64,000 nt of DNA from Piper betle (GCA_033002965.1 JAURVB010013237.1:56476-120475), one strand, 5' to 3'; counted from the stretch's first letter, positions 12,429-25,390 are shown. Program-made: numbers and translations. The notes: a model not told the origin generated them from the letters alone.

Positions 12429-12751
12429 CAGATTGAAGATCAACGATGTTTACAATACAAAACCACTAAAATATAAATTAAAAGATAAACAAAAACATCT
12501 GATTTGTCGAATACTATTCTAGCATGGTTGAGCTGCTTCCCGTGTTTGAGTTACAAATAGCAGCAAGTGCACTAAATTATACTTGAAATATATGCCAACA
12601 AATAAGAACCAAATATGAAGATTCTCTCAAACGAAGAAGAAACAATTCGCTTTCTATCAAATCTACCTTGTTTCCTGGTAATATTATTAGCTGCCCAACA
12701 GAGATGAACATATAACATACATCAACAAGTAACACAGCATGTGATAATGTA

Positions 12752-13262
12752 TTAATACGAAGGCCAGTAGCCATCAAAGTCCACACAAGGCTCCACATTA
12801 TGGAACCTGTTGTGACCAACAACATTTGGGTCGGTGCAGATCAAGCCCCCATTGTCGATGGGAACGAAGCACCCCCTGCATGGCGGACTGTGGCAGCTGG
12901 TGATCTTGGTAATGAACCACCGGCAGTTGGTTGCCTATGACCGGTTGAGGAACTCTAAGGCCGGCATGGCCGCTGGATGAACCCAGGTTCAAGTTGAGGC
13001 CGGAAACGGTGAAAGTATTGGGAAAGTTGAGCTGGGCCGCTTGCATGGCCATGTTCATGGATGGCGGTGCTCCTCTCATGGACCGGTTAATCTCGCCAAC
13101 CATGTCGTTCCGTCCCATCCCATGGCGGTACATGTCACCACCCTGCATCAGGCCTGACACGACAGCCGTGGCCATGTCATTGTTGTAGGTACTGGCTCTT
13201 GTCTGTGGATATTTCTTTGCGCCTCCGCTCTTTTGGAACACCCGGCATACCACCCACTCGTC
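12752..13262 (-). CDS. NAC gene exon 3, with a frame change near the end
   Basis: Acceptor AAGCAG|GACGAG. Open as [12 protein letters not shown] through QLPQSAMQG, then the frame must shift to read [12 protein letters not shown] through GYWPSY and the stop at 12752-12754. The shift lies at one of two five-base C runs (12846-12850 or 12872-12876, plus strand). Confidence 0.84.
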
Positions 13263-14817
13263 CTGCTTATAATTTAGTATGAAGAGCATGAATACTCATG
13301 TGTCAATTAGCGATGATGATCTCATAAATTAAAAGCATATAAAACTTCTTTATCTTTCTCATTAATAACATAGTATACATTATAATTAGTTAATCATGCC
13401 TCGAAAAAGAACAAGATCAAATGTGACACTTAACCTTAGAGGGAAGAAAATATTATCTATGAGAAAGTATTGCACCACTAAAACTATCATCACTTTTCTC
13501 CGACTTAAATTCATTAAGCTGATTATATTATCTACCTGGATCATACCTATATAATAATTTTATCATGCCCATCAAATGCAAAGTAAAGAAAATTTGGAAA
13601 ATTTTCGAGATGCATGCACAAAGGATTTCCGTTATCAACGAGACATCCTAGCTAATAGATGGTACTAGTATTAATATTATTATCTAAGAAAGAACGAAGA
13701 ATAATTGCAGGCATTTTGCTGGAATTCTTCGAAAAGCTTGTGGGAGATAGTACTCTCGTACAAAGTGATCGAGTGGTTTGTCGTAAACCGGACGATAAGT
13801 TCACGGTTTCCCTTAAACCAAGTCAGAACTTTCTTTCTTTGTGTCTTACTAAAAACAACGTCCTAGCACGCATCCCTTGCCATGCAGCTTCTTCCTTTCG
13901 CCCAACATGTTAAATACATTTAAATATGGGTATTGTTATAGATGCAGGGCGTGAGATCTGATAATTATATGGGTGTTGATCTAAATTTGATCTAATCCAG
14001 TGTACTGATTGGAAGGTACCTTGGAGCTCTTGAAATTTGCCTTGGAGTGAAGACGGTATTCGTGCATGACCCAGTTGGTCTTCTCCCTCTAGGAGCCCTC
14101 CCTCTGTAGAAAACCAACGTTTTCTTCATCCCTACTAGCTCAGAGGTGGTACTGTTGAATATCTCTTTGTCCTTCCCTGTTGTCTTCCAATACCCGGCGT
14201 TTGTCGCCCGGTTTGTTCTCACCCCTGTTGGGTACTTGCGGTCTCTTAGGCTGAAGAAATACCATTCTTTCTCGCCCATCTTCGCTTTCCCTGCATCAAT
14301 TTCCTTTATAAACATCCAATATGCAAAACCACTACCAAGCTTTTAATTGGACAAAATTATTATGCGCATTCTTGTAATTCTATGGACCCAGTTAAACTAC
14401 CAGCATTAATTTCGCCTTACAAAGACTAATAAATTTATGAAACAAGAAATAGGAAATATCGGCAAAAAAAATATGGGAAGCAAAGTATTAACCACTCCTC
14501 ACAAAATTACATTGTTACTTAATTATCTCGTGCATAATCCGTGTTCATTCTACGACAACGAATTATACCAAGCTCGGTGCATGTATTAAATATTGAAAAT
14601 AGTTGTAAACATAATTTTGCAAAGAGTAAATTAAATTACCTGGGAGATCCCAAGGCTCGGACTTGTTGAGATCAACATCAGCAATTGCCCTACCAATGAA
14701 AGACGAGTCAGAGAGTTTATTTGTCAAATAGTAGGTGATGAGCTCCTCATCCGTCGGGTGAAATCTGAACCCCGGAGGCAGAGTCTCATCCTTGTGATCT
14801 TCTCCCGATCTCTCCAT
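12752..14817 (-). CDS. NAC-domain transcription factor, NAM/CUC-like, three exons
   Basis: Nuclear DNA-binding regulator of the plant NAC family. Exon 1 (14817-14640) starts at the ATG before [10 protein letters not shown] and encodes [19 protein letters not shown] and [18 protein letters not shown] subdomains A and B. Exon 2 (14290-14020) encodes [19 protein letters not shown] and [20 protein letters not shown] (subdomains C and D), then [10 protein letters not shown]. Exon 3 (13262-12752) starts [14 protein letters not shown] (subdomain E) and carries a variable C-terminal region ending GYWPSY. Introns have GT-AG ends and sit at positions usual for NAC genes. Spliced length suggests about 319 residues. 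Two one-base frame changes interrupt it: a missing G after APRG (14085-14087) and a changed G run between 12846 and 12876. Both are at C/G runs, so assembly error is as likely as a pseudogene. I see no miR164 site. The exact NAC subgroup is inferred. Confidence 0.9.
14020..14290 (-). CDS. NAC gene exon 2, with a one-base deletion
   Basis: Acceptor GATGCAG|GGAAAG restores [11 protein letters not shown] across the splice. Donor is TCCAAG|GTACC. Length is 271 bp where 272 would keep phase into exon 3; the missing base is in the G run after APRG, beyond which the [10 protein letters not shown] motif appears in the next frame. Confidence 0.86.
14640..14817 (-). CDS. NAC gene exon 1
   Basis: 178 bp, 59 codons plus one base. 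Donor site is CCAG|GTAATT. The start ATG directly precedes the acidic leader and the [13 protein letters not shown] motif. Confidence 0.88.
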
Positions 14818-15210
14818 TTTCTCAACTCATTAAGCAAAATCTTCTTCTATTACTTTCAATTTCTAACCAACCCACTTATTTGGTCGACCAGATGAAGATC
14901 AAAACTTCGCTTCTTAATTTGAAGGCTTTGATCAAACTGCTAAATCGCGGATGATAACTTGACCTAATCAACAACGAAACTGTCAATTTTTTTGACTTGC
15001 ACCACCAGGACACATGAACTACCAGCTAGCTAATTCTTGCTCCCTTCCAACGAGAGTTCTCTTCTCTGAACACCGCCTCAGGTCACGATTTGCTGCCGTC
15101 AAAATCAACTCATCTTGTTCATCAATAACGGAGAGGAGGCAAGTTGATGAGGCAATCCAAAACGGGAGCTTGTTCGGTTGCACAACGAAGTTTGATATTT
15201 AACACTTGTG
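14818..15210 (-). promoter_or_regulatory. 5' flank of the NAC gene
   Basis: Presumed 5' UTR and promoter by position. I see no clear TATA box, so I make no specific promoter call. Confidence 0.35.
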
Positions 15211-17321
15211 TTAATAATGTGTAGGTGAAGCCCTCACCCACTAAAGCGTGACGTTCAAGCGTTACTCTCCTACGTCATTTTGTGTACTCTAACAACAACA
15301 ATAAGAAATTAAACACTTTGAAGGCTATCTCGCGTTGCGTATTTTATGGCAGGTTAATTCATACAGTACATATTTCTTGTTTTCATCATTCACTCCTCGA
15401 AATTATCTAGATAAATAATTTTATGTTTAACAAAAGACGGTTGAAAATTTTGAGATTCGGAGCTGAAGATATGTTGACGTAGAATTCTAAATTTTATGGT
15501 AAGTACTATTTTTTCTTTTATATATTATTTATACTTACAAATAATTGTCTTACATTTTAATTTTTTCTAATTATAATTAATTGTTATTTTCTTTTTTACA
15601 TTATATATAAACCTTCTACCAATGCCTTTGCATTAGCAGTTCCAATCATGGAGGAAGGAAAATGAAGGTTGGCGTTAGGAAATGCATCTAATTATAAAGA
15701 ATTTTGTCATTTATAGTTATATGTATTTTAGTTTAGGGTCCATGCCCTCGACACCCTTTTGATACTATGGAAGAAAAAGAATTAAAAGAAAGAGAAAAAA
15801 TAGAAAAAAAAGGAAGGAGAAGGAAAAGAAGCAGAAGTATAGGAAGAAGATGAAGAAGTTGAAGAAGAAGGAGAAGTAGAAGAAGGAGAAAGAGAAGTAG
15901 AAGAAGGAGAAGAAGAAGGAGAAAGAGAAGTAGAAGAAGAAGGAAAAGAAGAAGAAGAAGAAGGAGAAGACGAAGAATAAAAAATTATATTAACCCTCTA
16001 CCAAATCTAAATCTATTGCTTACTAATATATAACATATAAAATTAAAATATACCATGACATGATTAAATTTAATTATATTATATCATCATTTTGTCAATA
16101 GATATTTTTTAGAAAAATATATTCCTTTCTAGATTATTATTTTCTTCAATATATTTGCACTTATTGTGCAATATGCCCTACATGTTCCATTCAATTTTCT
16201 ACCTTTTTTGTATTTTATTATACTTTCAAAAAATTAATATATTTGAATTATAATTATTAATACCCTTGTTAGAATTCAAATCAATTAATTAATCAAATTA
16301 TAAATCCAATGAAGATGAAGACATATGAGTTAATAAACTCATATATTTTTTATTATTTACAGAATTTTGTAACTAATAGAATTATTAATCTGATAAAGGT
16401 GAAAAAAGGTGTTTAATTTATTATTATTATTTTTGAAATTTTAAGTTGATGAATATTTTCATCCAATATATAAAGATGGAAAAATAGGTGTTTATATTTT
16501 AGTTATTTAAATTAGAAATCTGATAGAGTTCTTTTAATGATAATAACAATAAAATTTACATTTTATTTCTTTATTGGAATTTGAATTTGAATAATTAAAA
16601 AGACTAAAATAATTAAACATGTGTTTATCAACTCTGATTTTCTACCTTTGGCATATTTCTAATGTAATTAATTAAAATTTTACAATAATAATAATATTAA
16701 TAAGATTTGGAAAAATTCTAAAAGATAATCATATGTCAAGCTTAATTGATTTAAAATTCAAAAAAAGTATATTAAATATGGGGAGATTATCTGTGTCCGT
16801 CCGCAAAATAATCTGCAACCACTAATCGACCCAGGCACAAATATGGACATTGGATATTCACAAATAAAAACATTCTCATAAACTGATATAAACTCTAAAA
16901 TTTACATAGATTAAGAAATTTAAACTAAAAAATAAATAAAAAGAGATGTGTTTAACATATTACTAATTTAAGTAATTAAAATTTTCCGAAAATAATTAGA
17001 TTAATAAGATTTGTAAAAAATCTAAAAGATTAGATTTTCCATCTTTATCATGTTTTAGTTTAGTTAATTAAATTTTTTTGAAAATAATAATATTAATAGG
17101 AGTTGGAAACAATTCTATAAAATTAGATTAAATTTTAAGGAGATTTTAAAAAATCTTATTAAAATTTTAAACTATTTTTTTAAAGATTATTTTATTATCA
17201 CAACCAATTATATTGAGTCATTTTCTAATCTTCCATTAAAAGTGAAGGACATTTGTCAAAAATGGTTCTCTTATTATATATAGATAGATAGAATAGAATA
17301 GATACATAGATAGAATTTTCA
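15211..17321. other. AT-rich DNA without a gene
   Basis: Long A/T tracts and no credible coding frame. The only marked feature is the purine tract at 15770-15985. Confidence 0.55.
15770..15985 (+). repeat. Purine tract with GAA/AGAAGG microsatellite
   Basis: About 200 bp that are almost purely A and G on the plus strand, with GAAGAAGAAGGAGAAG-type units. Confidence 0.92.
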
Positions 17322-18375
17322 TTACAACCAATAAAACTTAGTAGGCAATGACTTTTTTACCACAAAAATTAGGGGGCAGAACAGGGTGTGATTATTAGTA
17401 AAAAGGCGAATACATTGTCTTAAATAGTCTAGAATAGGAGTGCTTTGAGTTGGTTGGCTAAACAAATCAACTTTTTCAACGGTGGATTGGATCGAGCCAA
17501 TTCCGTCTGACCCTAATTGGTGGGCAATCGTGCTGGCGGTTACCACCCAGTCCCAGTAATAATACCCACACTGGCGCTACCAGATCTTCGTTGCCCCTGG
17601 ACATAGCCATAAATGTCTTCATCTTGCCCGACTCCCCCGGGCTACTTAGTGTTCTCAACTGGCTGCCTTTTGCTTCAAGAGTGATTCGCCGGTGCCACGT
17701 GGCATGAGTGGCTGGATCATGCTGCTTGCTTGTCGGTGCCAAATCAAAACAGAAATCACTCAACCAAAATTTCTACATTTTTCTTGAGAAGATAGCACAC
17801 TCGTCGAACTGGCGGCCGCTAGAACCTAAAACCAACCAAGGGAAAGTATAGCTATTATTTATTATATTTACAGTATTTCGTTATGAATAGATTCTCCCAC
17901 TGCCTAGTTTTTCAAAATAACTTCTCCGTTTTTGGTAAAACAACTCATATGTACTATTTCTTGGAACTAAAAATGGACAAATATATGACTTATATATAGT
18001 TACCATCTCTCCTGGTTTTCATATTCTTCATAATACTATATATCTAATTGAACAACTATTTATATACCCTTCAACTTACTAATAAGAGCTCGGATATAGT
18101 ATATAACTGAAGATGTAATAGAATCAGACTCAGCGTCTATTCAAAGGTTAAGATTCACTTAATATTTTAGATTTTTCAATGATAATAATAAACTTAATGT
18201 GAAATGTTTATGTACGTCTCTCTTATAACTTGAAATCAACAATTTAGTAACTTTCATTTTACCATATCCCTCCTCGAACTTTTCATTCAGTTCTAGGCAA
18301 TAAATATTGAACCGTTACACATTATATCTTAGATAAACTATTTGTGTATGTCCATATTTTAAAGTACTCACTGAA
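17322..18375. other. No gene recognised; GC-richer patch at 17450-17800
   Basis: Two overlapping minus-strand frames (74 and 95 codons) occur in the GC-richer patch, but neither shows a motif I recognise and neither is clearly coding. Confidence 0.45.
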
Positions 18376-18488
18376 CACTACAAGAAAACAGGGCAAATAT
18401 ACTAATGCTATAGATTTGTTGCAAAAAACATTGTCACTAACATAAGTGAAGGATTTTGTTGTCACTAATGCCTTGTTTTCTTGCACTT
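18376..18488. mobile_element. CACTA-type miniature inverted-repeat element
   Basis: Begins CACTACAAGAAAACAGGGCA; the right end TGCCTTGTTTTCTTGCACTT is an imperfect inverted copy. About 113 bp and no coding capacity. CACTACAAGAAAA is a common terminus of plant En/Spm (CACTA) transposons. A clean 3-bp target duplication is not visible. Confidence 0.7.
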
Positions 18489-19696
18489 GAATAGTCATCA
18501 ATGTCATCAATAATAATGGATCAATCATTCGGATTCATATGGTAGGGTATATAGTTATGTCGAAAAATGATGAAGCTAATCAATTATTAATGTAATCCTT
18601 GAGGCATAAATGAGTGCTCAACACCTTCGGCTACGTGTTATTATAAGCTACTTTTAAAAATTGTAGTTATATGTTTATCTTTAGCTCCTATGAAGTTCGT
18701 CTTAGTTGTTTTAGCTATTAGAAACGGGGACACTGTAAGTCCTATCGCATCCAACGAAGTTATCCGGAACACGCATGGAATGCATGGACATAAACGAAAT
18801 CAAATGGTACATACTCGGGGTGAATATGCAAAGGCTTCAGTAGGCAAGTGTCTCTATCACAAGCACCCCAGGCCCCTCGTTCGTAGTATTTAATACCAAT
18901 AAAAGCTGGGACTAGCAGGATTCATGGTTTGATTTTATGCATGCTGTCCAAGAAGGTGACAAAGAGAGCTGGTTGTGATATATACTGGCCTTGCTATCAT
19001 CATCTATCCTTCTCCTGGCTTGCTTCTTTTACACGTCAACAAGAAAAACAATTTCGATTGAACTCTTTGAAGACTCGCTCAAGCCCTCGTGTTTTACATC
19101 CAGATCCCTAAGTCTTTGCTTATGATTTAACTTCTACACGAAAGCCTTTAATTAATGAAGCACTAGTTAGATCAAGTTCAAGATGCAGGACTGGTTGACT
19201 CATCATTGTGACGAAAGCCCTAGTTCTTGCTTCACTGCGCACAACAGACCTAGGTCTTGCTGCTCTGCGCACAACAGACCAAGTGTTGATATTTTCTTAG
19301 AGTTCTTATGTACAAGGATTTAGTATATAAGCTAATTTAGTCGTTAGAGCAATATGCCTACAACATTTGATGTACGATGCATATGTATCTCTTTGAGTTT
19401 GAAAAGAAAATTTTATCAAAAAGCTGGCTGATTTTGCTTTGTTTGGTGGAAAGTTGGTCCATGAGGAAGAGCAGCATGGACTAGAAGTATGTGATAGAGA
19501 TGAAAGTAATATTAAGATGGATGCAAAATAAGTCATTATTCGATTTGGAATTAATTAACAGCTTTATAAGAGGACAATTACGGTTCGTGCCAATTAACTC
19601 TAAGGTTCATACTTAAACATCAATTAAGATGTACCACTTGTGCTGTCATAAAAAAATTTTATAGTAATTTTATGTTTGTGTGAAAGAGGAACAAAA
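18489..19696. other. No gene recognised
   Basis: Short frames only. A direct repeat CTGCGCACAACAGACC occurs at about 19235 and 19265. Confidence 0.45.
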
Positions 19697-19850
19697 CACT
19701 ACTACAAAACTTAATTTTTGCAATGGGAAAACCGATGCTAATAGTATATATTCTGATGCTATGGGTTATTAGCATCGAATAATCCGATGCAAAAAGTCCG
19801 ATGGATATGCCTTTCGTGTTAATAAAGTCATTGGGGGCTACTTATAATGA
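19697..19850 (+). mobile_element. CACTA transposon terminal fragment
   Basis: CACTACTACAAAAC terminus followed by a subterminal hairpin: CGATGCTAATA near 19733 pairs with TATTAGCATCG near 19770. These resemble subterminal repeats of plant CACTA elements. The opposite end is not seen. Confidence 0.55.
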
Positions 19851-21219
19851 TGTTGTTTTTTAATAACTGAGCTTTTATATCGTTTATGATTTATGACCAA
19901 AATGATGGAACGTAATCCCTGTGCTATTAAGTACCAGTCCCTAAGATAAAGCTAAGATAAACACTTTTGAGATACGAAGAAAGTCAAGCAATTAAACTCT
20001 TCATCAATAAACAGTGGTATGTATAAAGAATGCTAGCGGGATGGTCTGTAATAAAGATAGTTCAAGATATAGATTGTGTGCACATATAATGACACACATG
20101 AAGTCATTGTGTGAAGAGTTGATTGAAATCTTATCTGATTTTGTTTCTCTTTCCGGAATAACATAATTAGAACAATTTCAGGCCGAATAATATTGGATGG
20201 CAGTTTCTAGATGATGGTCTGCCGATAATATAAGGTAAATGGAGTCATCATATCTGTTAAATTAAGTCGTGCTCGCATGCAATTGACTACATAAAATATG
20301 CAGGTCTAATCCTTTTAGCTAAGATGTCATGGTAAGCGTTTCTGTCATCCAATTTAATTTTTGGAGACACTTGGACGAGATGCACGATGGGCAATTATTC
20401 AAAGATTTTAGAAGATATAACTTGTCAAACACTTCAAATTATCAAAAGTTAAACCAAAGGCTTGAACTTGACGACATGTAATATGGTTTTATCCCTCCAA
20501 TATGACTTCATCTACCTTCTCAATAAAACTTGAGTTAATATTCAAGCTCCGATCTAACATTCATTTTAATTGATTAAAATATATTAAAAATATTTTAAAA
20601 TATACAATAAAAACAAGAAGACAAATCATATTATGATAGTCCGTCAACCTTTTAAATCGAAGTATTTCTCTAATATCATACATGGAGGAGTATCTTAATC
20701 ATAGTTTTAAAACTTCTTTTCTATTCCAAATTCCAAAATTCTCCGAGTTCAATTCATTCCGACCATGGTTTCCTAAGACAAAGTCCATAAGTGGCTCCTT
20801 ATTGAAAGATTTTGTGATTGACTCTTAAGAATCTTCTTTAATCAAATCAACAAATTATTAAAACATATTAATTTTCTTTTATTTTGGTTAAATATTTGAA
20901 GTAATTGTAATTAAATATTTATCAATTTCAAGCATCAAAGAGAGAAAAATCTATCATTTTATATATTTTTTTGCTTGTTCAATTTAAAATTAATTAAATA
21001 ACTCTAAGTATGCTTGAAGTCGACGCGTAAACAATTCCATTACTCCATAATCTATTAATCATGACTGGTTATTGATAATGTAAATCAAGTACGTAAAAAG
21101 CATACTTGCAGTTTGTTACTTTTTTTGTTTTTTTAGAGCGTTAATTTGTTGATCATTTTACATTATGGGGCTACAGGTACGTTGCAGATGTGGCTTTTGG
21201 ACTTGCAAACACAGACATT
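19851..21219. other. No gene recognised
   Basis: AT-rich spacer before the copia LTR. Confidence 0.5.
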
Positions 21220-21728
21220 TGTTAATGTTTCCGTCCTCCATGTACTCTAGCGCTAAAAATTCAACAAGGCACTACCAATTGGGCCGTGGTGTTGATTTGT
21301 GCATACAGACATGTTTTGGCCCATTTATTAGTGTAACCCGTTATGACATGTTTTGTGGTAAACTATGTCTAATTTAAGGATTTTTTGTGGAGTGAGAACA
21401 TCTAGTATAGTTGGTGGCTTAAATTGTGTAAGAGATCACAAGGGAGAAAGAGGTTAAGTGTTGATTTGGTGTTGAGGGGAAGATCGGGGTTTGGATTTTA
21501 GTTTTGATCGTTGACTCATCGTTTCATCAACAATATTCACCGACTTCAGAGGCTTTATTTTCTCTTGTATTAATCATCTAATTTATTGGTGATTGGTTTG
21601 TTCTATATTTGGAGTTTATTCTCCAAAGATTTTATGATTATAATTGTTTAAATAATCATAATAAATTTGGGTTGTTATTCTATTTTTGTTCTTGCGGATT
21701 CCTGGATTTCATTTCTGGTGAATTTCAA
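21220..21728 (+). repeat. copia 5' LTR
   Basis: Aligns to 25391-25972 over most of its length, for example around GTCTAA-TTAAGG and TTTTCTCTTGTATTAATCATC. The right LTR holds an extra block of roughly 75 bp near its end. Left boundary is estimated from the alignment. Confidence 0.75.
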
Positions 21729-21799
21729 AAAGTAGTATTAGAGCTAGGTTGTGCCCAATTATGATTAATTTTTTTTGACAAAATGTTTATATGATGTTT

Positions 21800-22490
21800 G
21801 ACGAAATGTCAAAGAATACAAAATTTGACATTCTTAAATTTGATGGGAAAGAATTTGCTATATGAAAGGTGCATATCTATGTCATCATAGAAAATGATAA
21901 TTGTGTGATTGCCTTGAATGTGAGTCAAATTAAGCCAAAAGGGATGATATATGTTCAGTTTGCAAATAAAGATGGGATTAATCAGGCTAATATTTTTTAA
22001 CTTTGGAGGATAAGATCCTCTCTAATGTGAAGATAATAGATACTACTACCAAAAAACTATGAAATAGTTTGAATAGAATGTAAGAAGATAAGTCTTTAAT
22101 TAATAAGACTTATCTAATATGACAGTTATACAATCTAAAGATGAAGAAGAAGGTGTCAATTCATGATCACCTTAATGAGTCCAACTCTTTATTGACGGAG
22201 TTGACAGGTGTTGGCATGAAGATAGATGAAAAACAAGATATTTTGTGTCTTTGTTCAATGCCGGATTCATGGAATAATTTAATAGGATAATTTAGTTGTG
22301 AGTGAGTCGTGTTATGCAATTGACAATGGACTTAGTGGTAGCATCACTTCCATATGAAGAGTTGAGGAGAAAAACCTTAGAGTCATCAAATCTAACTTTA
22401 AATTTTCAGGTATTGATGACAGAAAAAAGAAGAGGTAGATCACGAAGTAAGAGTGTTACTAGAGGATATAAAAATAGAGGAAGATCCAAG
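21800..22490 (+). pseudogene. copia gag remnant
   Basis: Starts with a KFDILKFDGKEF-type segment, the conserved beginning of plant copia gag, and ends in an Arg/Ser/Lys-rich stretch (KKRRGRSRSKSVTRGYK). Several stops interrupt it; the zinc knuckle expected next is not recognisable. Confidence 0.7.
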
Positions 22491-22654
22491 TGAACGGGAG
22501 TGTTTGATAATAGTGGATTTATTTTACAGTTTTTACAAGGTGATTGGAAGCTGGTGAAATATTCATTCGTAATTATCAAGGGGAAGAAGTGTTGATCTTT
22601 GTATAAGAGTGAGTTGAAGCTAGTCTAAGGGGAGGTAAATGTTCTCTTAGTTAA

Positions 22655-23345
22655 TGCTATGGCTAATTTGTGGCACCATCAATTGGGACACATGATCGAG
22701 AAGGGACTAGAGGCCTTGAAAATTAATAACTTACTTCCTAATTTTAAGGACACTTCAATCAGTCATTGTGACTATTGTTTGTTAGGTAAACAATATTAAC
22801 CTTCATTTGCACGCACAATTACAAGAAATTCAGAGTTATTGAGTTGGTGTATACGGATGTATGTGGGGAGGTAAAATCATTTAGTGGTTCCCATTATTTT
22901 ATCACCTTCATTGATGATGTTTCCAAGAAGTTGTGGGTTTATATAATAAAAAATAAGAGTGATGTTTTTGGTACTTCTAAAGATTTTTATCTTATGTAAG
23001 AGAGAAACTAGGAAGCCCTTGAAATATCTTAAAAGTGATAGTGGAGTATTGTTCTAATAAATTTGTTGAGTATATTAGCTAGTATAATATTAGACATAAG
23101 AAGATTATTCTTCACACTTCAAAACACAACACAGTGCGAGGAGATAGAACACTCAATGAGAGAGTTAAAAGCATGTTGTCAACAATGAAGTTGTCTAAGA
23201 GTTTTTGGGTTGAAGCTTTGAATATAGCTTATTACTTGGTGATTAGATCACCCTCACACACATTAGATGGTGATGTACCACGACATGTTTGAGGTGATAA
23301 GAAGGTAAAATACTCTCATTTAAGAGTGTTTGAGCTCAAAGCTTT
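22655..23345 (+). pseudogene. copia integrase remnant
   Basis: A pre-integrase zinc-binding motif, LWHHQLGHM followed by HCDYCLLGK, is readable near 22670-22790. The catalytic part is broken by stops and frameshifts. Confidence 0.75.
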
Positions 23346-23859
23346 TGTGCACGTGTCCAAGGAGTAATGGGCAAAGCTTGATTCATAAGCGATTGAACCA
23401 TTTTCTTGGACCATGATGATGACCAGCTTGGTCATAGACTGTAGGATCCCTAGAACAAAAAATTCATTTGGAGTATAGATATACTGTTTAGAGAGGATCA
23501 TACCTTTGGGAACTTTGAAATAGAAGAAGAAGCTCCTCAAGAATATACTTGTGGAAGATTTGAAGAAGAGATGGTGAACTACCTCCTCGGTTAGAGAAGA
23601 AGAAGAGGCCAAAGTTGATCCATCACTTCTTCTACCTAGCGATGATGAGGAAGATGTGGATGAATTTTTTCATGGTATTGCTAATGATTTTATTGGTGAT
23701 GATGAACACGATGAAAAAGATCCTCATTAAGGGGAGCTAGAAAACTTGAGAGCGTTGATTCAGGAGCTAGTGTCATCAACAAGGAATCCACCATTGGCGT
23801 GAAGCTTGTTGAAAGTGGCTAACCATAAACTTTTAGTGAAGCTATAAGTCATACAGATA

Positions 23860-24480
23860 AGAAGCAATGGTTGAATGAAATGCAAGAAGAGATGAATTCC
23901 CTTTATGAGAACCATACATATGAGTTGGTGGTTCTTCCGAAAGGGAGGAAAATATTGAAGAACAACTGGGTCTACAAGATCGAGCATGAGGAGAATAGTC
24001 GACAACCAATGTACAAGGCAAGATTAGTTGTGCAGGGTTTCAGTCAAAAGAAATGCATTTACTTTAATGATATTTTTTCCTGTTGTTAAGATGCCATCTA
24101 TTAGAGCCATTTTTGGTTTACTAGCCAATTTGAATTTGGAAATTGAGCAACTAGATGTGAAGTTAGCCTTTTTGCATGGTGATCTTGAGGAGGCTATCTG
24201 TATGGAATCCTAGAAGGATTGAGAAGCTCATGAGCAAGCTCAAGAAGAGCTTGTATATATTAAAACAAACTGCAAGAAAATGGTACAAGATGTTTGATTC
24301 TTTTATAGAGAACCAGGGGTACAAGAAGTCTGTCTTGAATAATTGTGTCATTATCAAACAGTTTGATGAGATTGATTTCATAGTTTTGTTGCTTTATGTT
24401 AATGATATGTTAATTATTGAACAGTACAATGTTAGAATTGCAATTTTGATGAACTTGCTAAGTCCTTAGCAATGAAAGAT
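23860..24480 (+). pseudogene. copia reverse transcriptase remnant
   Basis: Frames at 23871-24089 and 24028-24469 hold MQEEMNSLYENHTYELV, NNWVYKIE, YKARLVVQGFSQK, IEQLDVKLAFLHGDLEE and then LLYVNDMLIIE. In intact elements the last is YVDDML, so a catalytic aspartate is changed to asparagine. Frameshifts separate the blocks. Confidence 0.85.
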
Positions 24481-24659
24481 TTAGGACCAACAAAATAGAT
24501 TTTAGGCAAATCCATGTACAGTGACAAGGGATCCAGGAAACTTAGGGTGCTACAAGAAAAGTACATTGAGAAGGTACTTAAATAGTTCAACATGAAAGAT
24601 GTGAAGCAGGTGCATGTTCCACGTGGAAGTCATTTTAAATTGACAAAGAATTACTTGAG

Positions 24660-25310
24660 TGAGAAGAGAAGGAAGATATGGCAAAAGTTCCATATGCTTT
24701 AGCGGTCAGTAGTATGATGTATGGTATGGTGTATACTAGACTGGACATAGCATATGTGGTTGGTGCATTGAGTAGACATCTTATAAATCCTGGTAGGGAG
24801 CATTGACAAACTATGAAGTGGATTTTGAGGTACTTGAGGGTTACGTCCAAGCCATGTTTATGCTATGGGAATGAAAAGCCATTATTAGTTAGCTACAATG
24901 ATGCGGATATGGTCGGTGGCATAGTTACAAGGAGGTCAACTTCGGGGTTTGTGGTCACTTTTGTTGGTGGGTTGTGTTGTAGTAGTCAAGATTATAGAAA
25001 TATGATGCTTTGTCCACTACAGAGGCCGAATTTATTGTTACAACTAAGACTTGCAGGGAAACGCTATTTGTCAAGAGGTTCTTGAATGAGCTTGACTATA
25101 AGCATGATAAATATATGGTCTATTGTATTACATAGAGTGCAATATATTTGAGCAAGGATGCTAGTTTTCATTCATGTAGTAAGCATGTTGATGTGAAATA
25201 TCATTGGGTGAGAGATGTGCAAAAAGTAAACACTTGAGTTCGCCAAGATTCATACCGATCAGAATATATCAAACCTGATTAATAAGTTACTGACCAAAGA
25301 TAAGCACTTG
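24660..25310 (+). pseudogene. copia RT C-terminus and RNase H remnant
   Basis: WILRYLRVTSKPCLCYG, YNDADMVGGIVTRRSTSGFVV and SQDYRN are readable; they match the copia RNase H start (normally Y-DAD-AG-...-STSGY). Frame is lost after about 25000. Confidence 0.8.
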
Positions 25311-25390
25311 TTTTGCAGAGGTGGAGTAGACATGGTGGGAGCATCCCATACCGGCTAAGATTGTTGCATGGAGTTGGGAAGGGGAGGTTT

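Noticed and set aside
12752..13262. miR164 target site in the NAC gene
   Set aside because: Some NAM/CUC genes carry one in the last exon; I searched the exon for the expected complementary core and did not see it.
15400..17300. Helitron
   Set aside because: AT-rich sequence with TATATA-rich ends suggested it, but I found neither a clear TC start nor a hairpin plus CTRR end.
17322..17763. Two minus-strand frames (74 and 95 codons)
   Set aside because: No recognised motif, overlapping in different frames, and no splice or promoter context.
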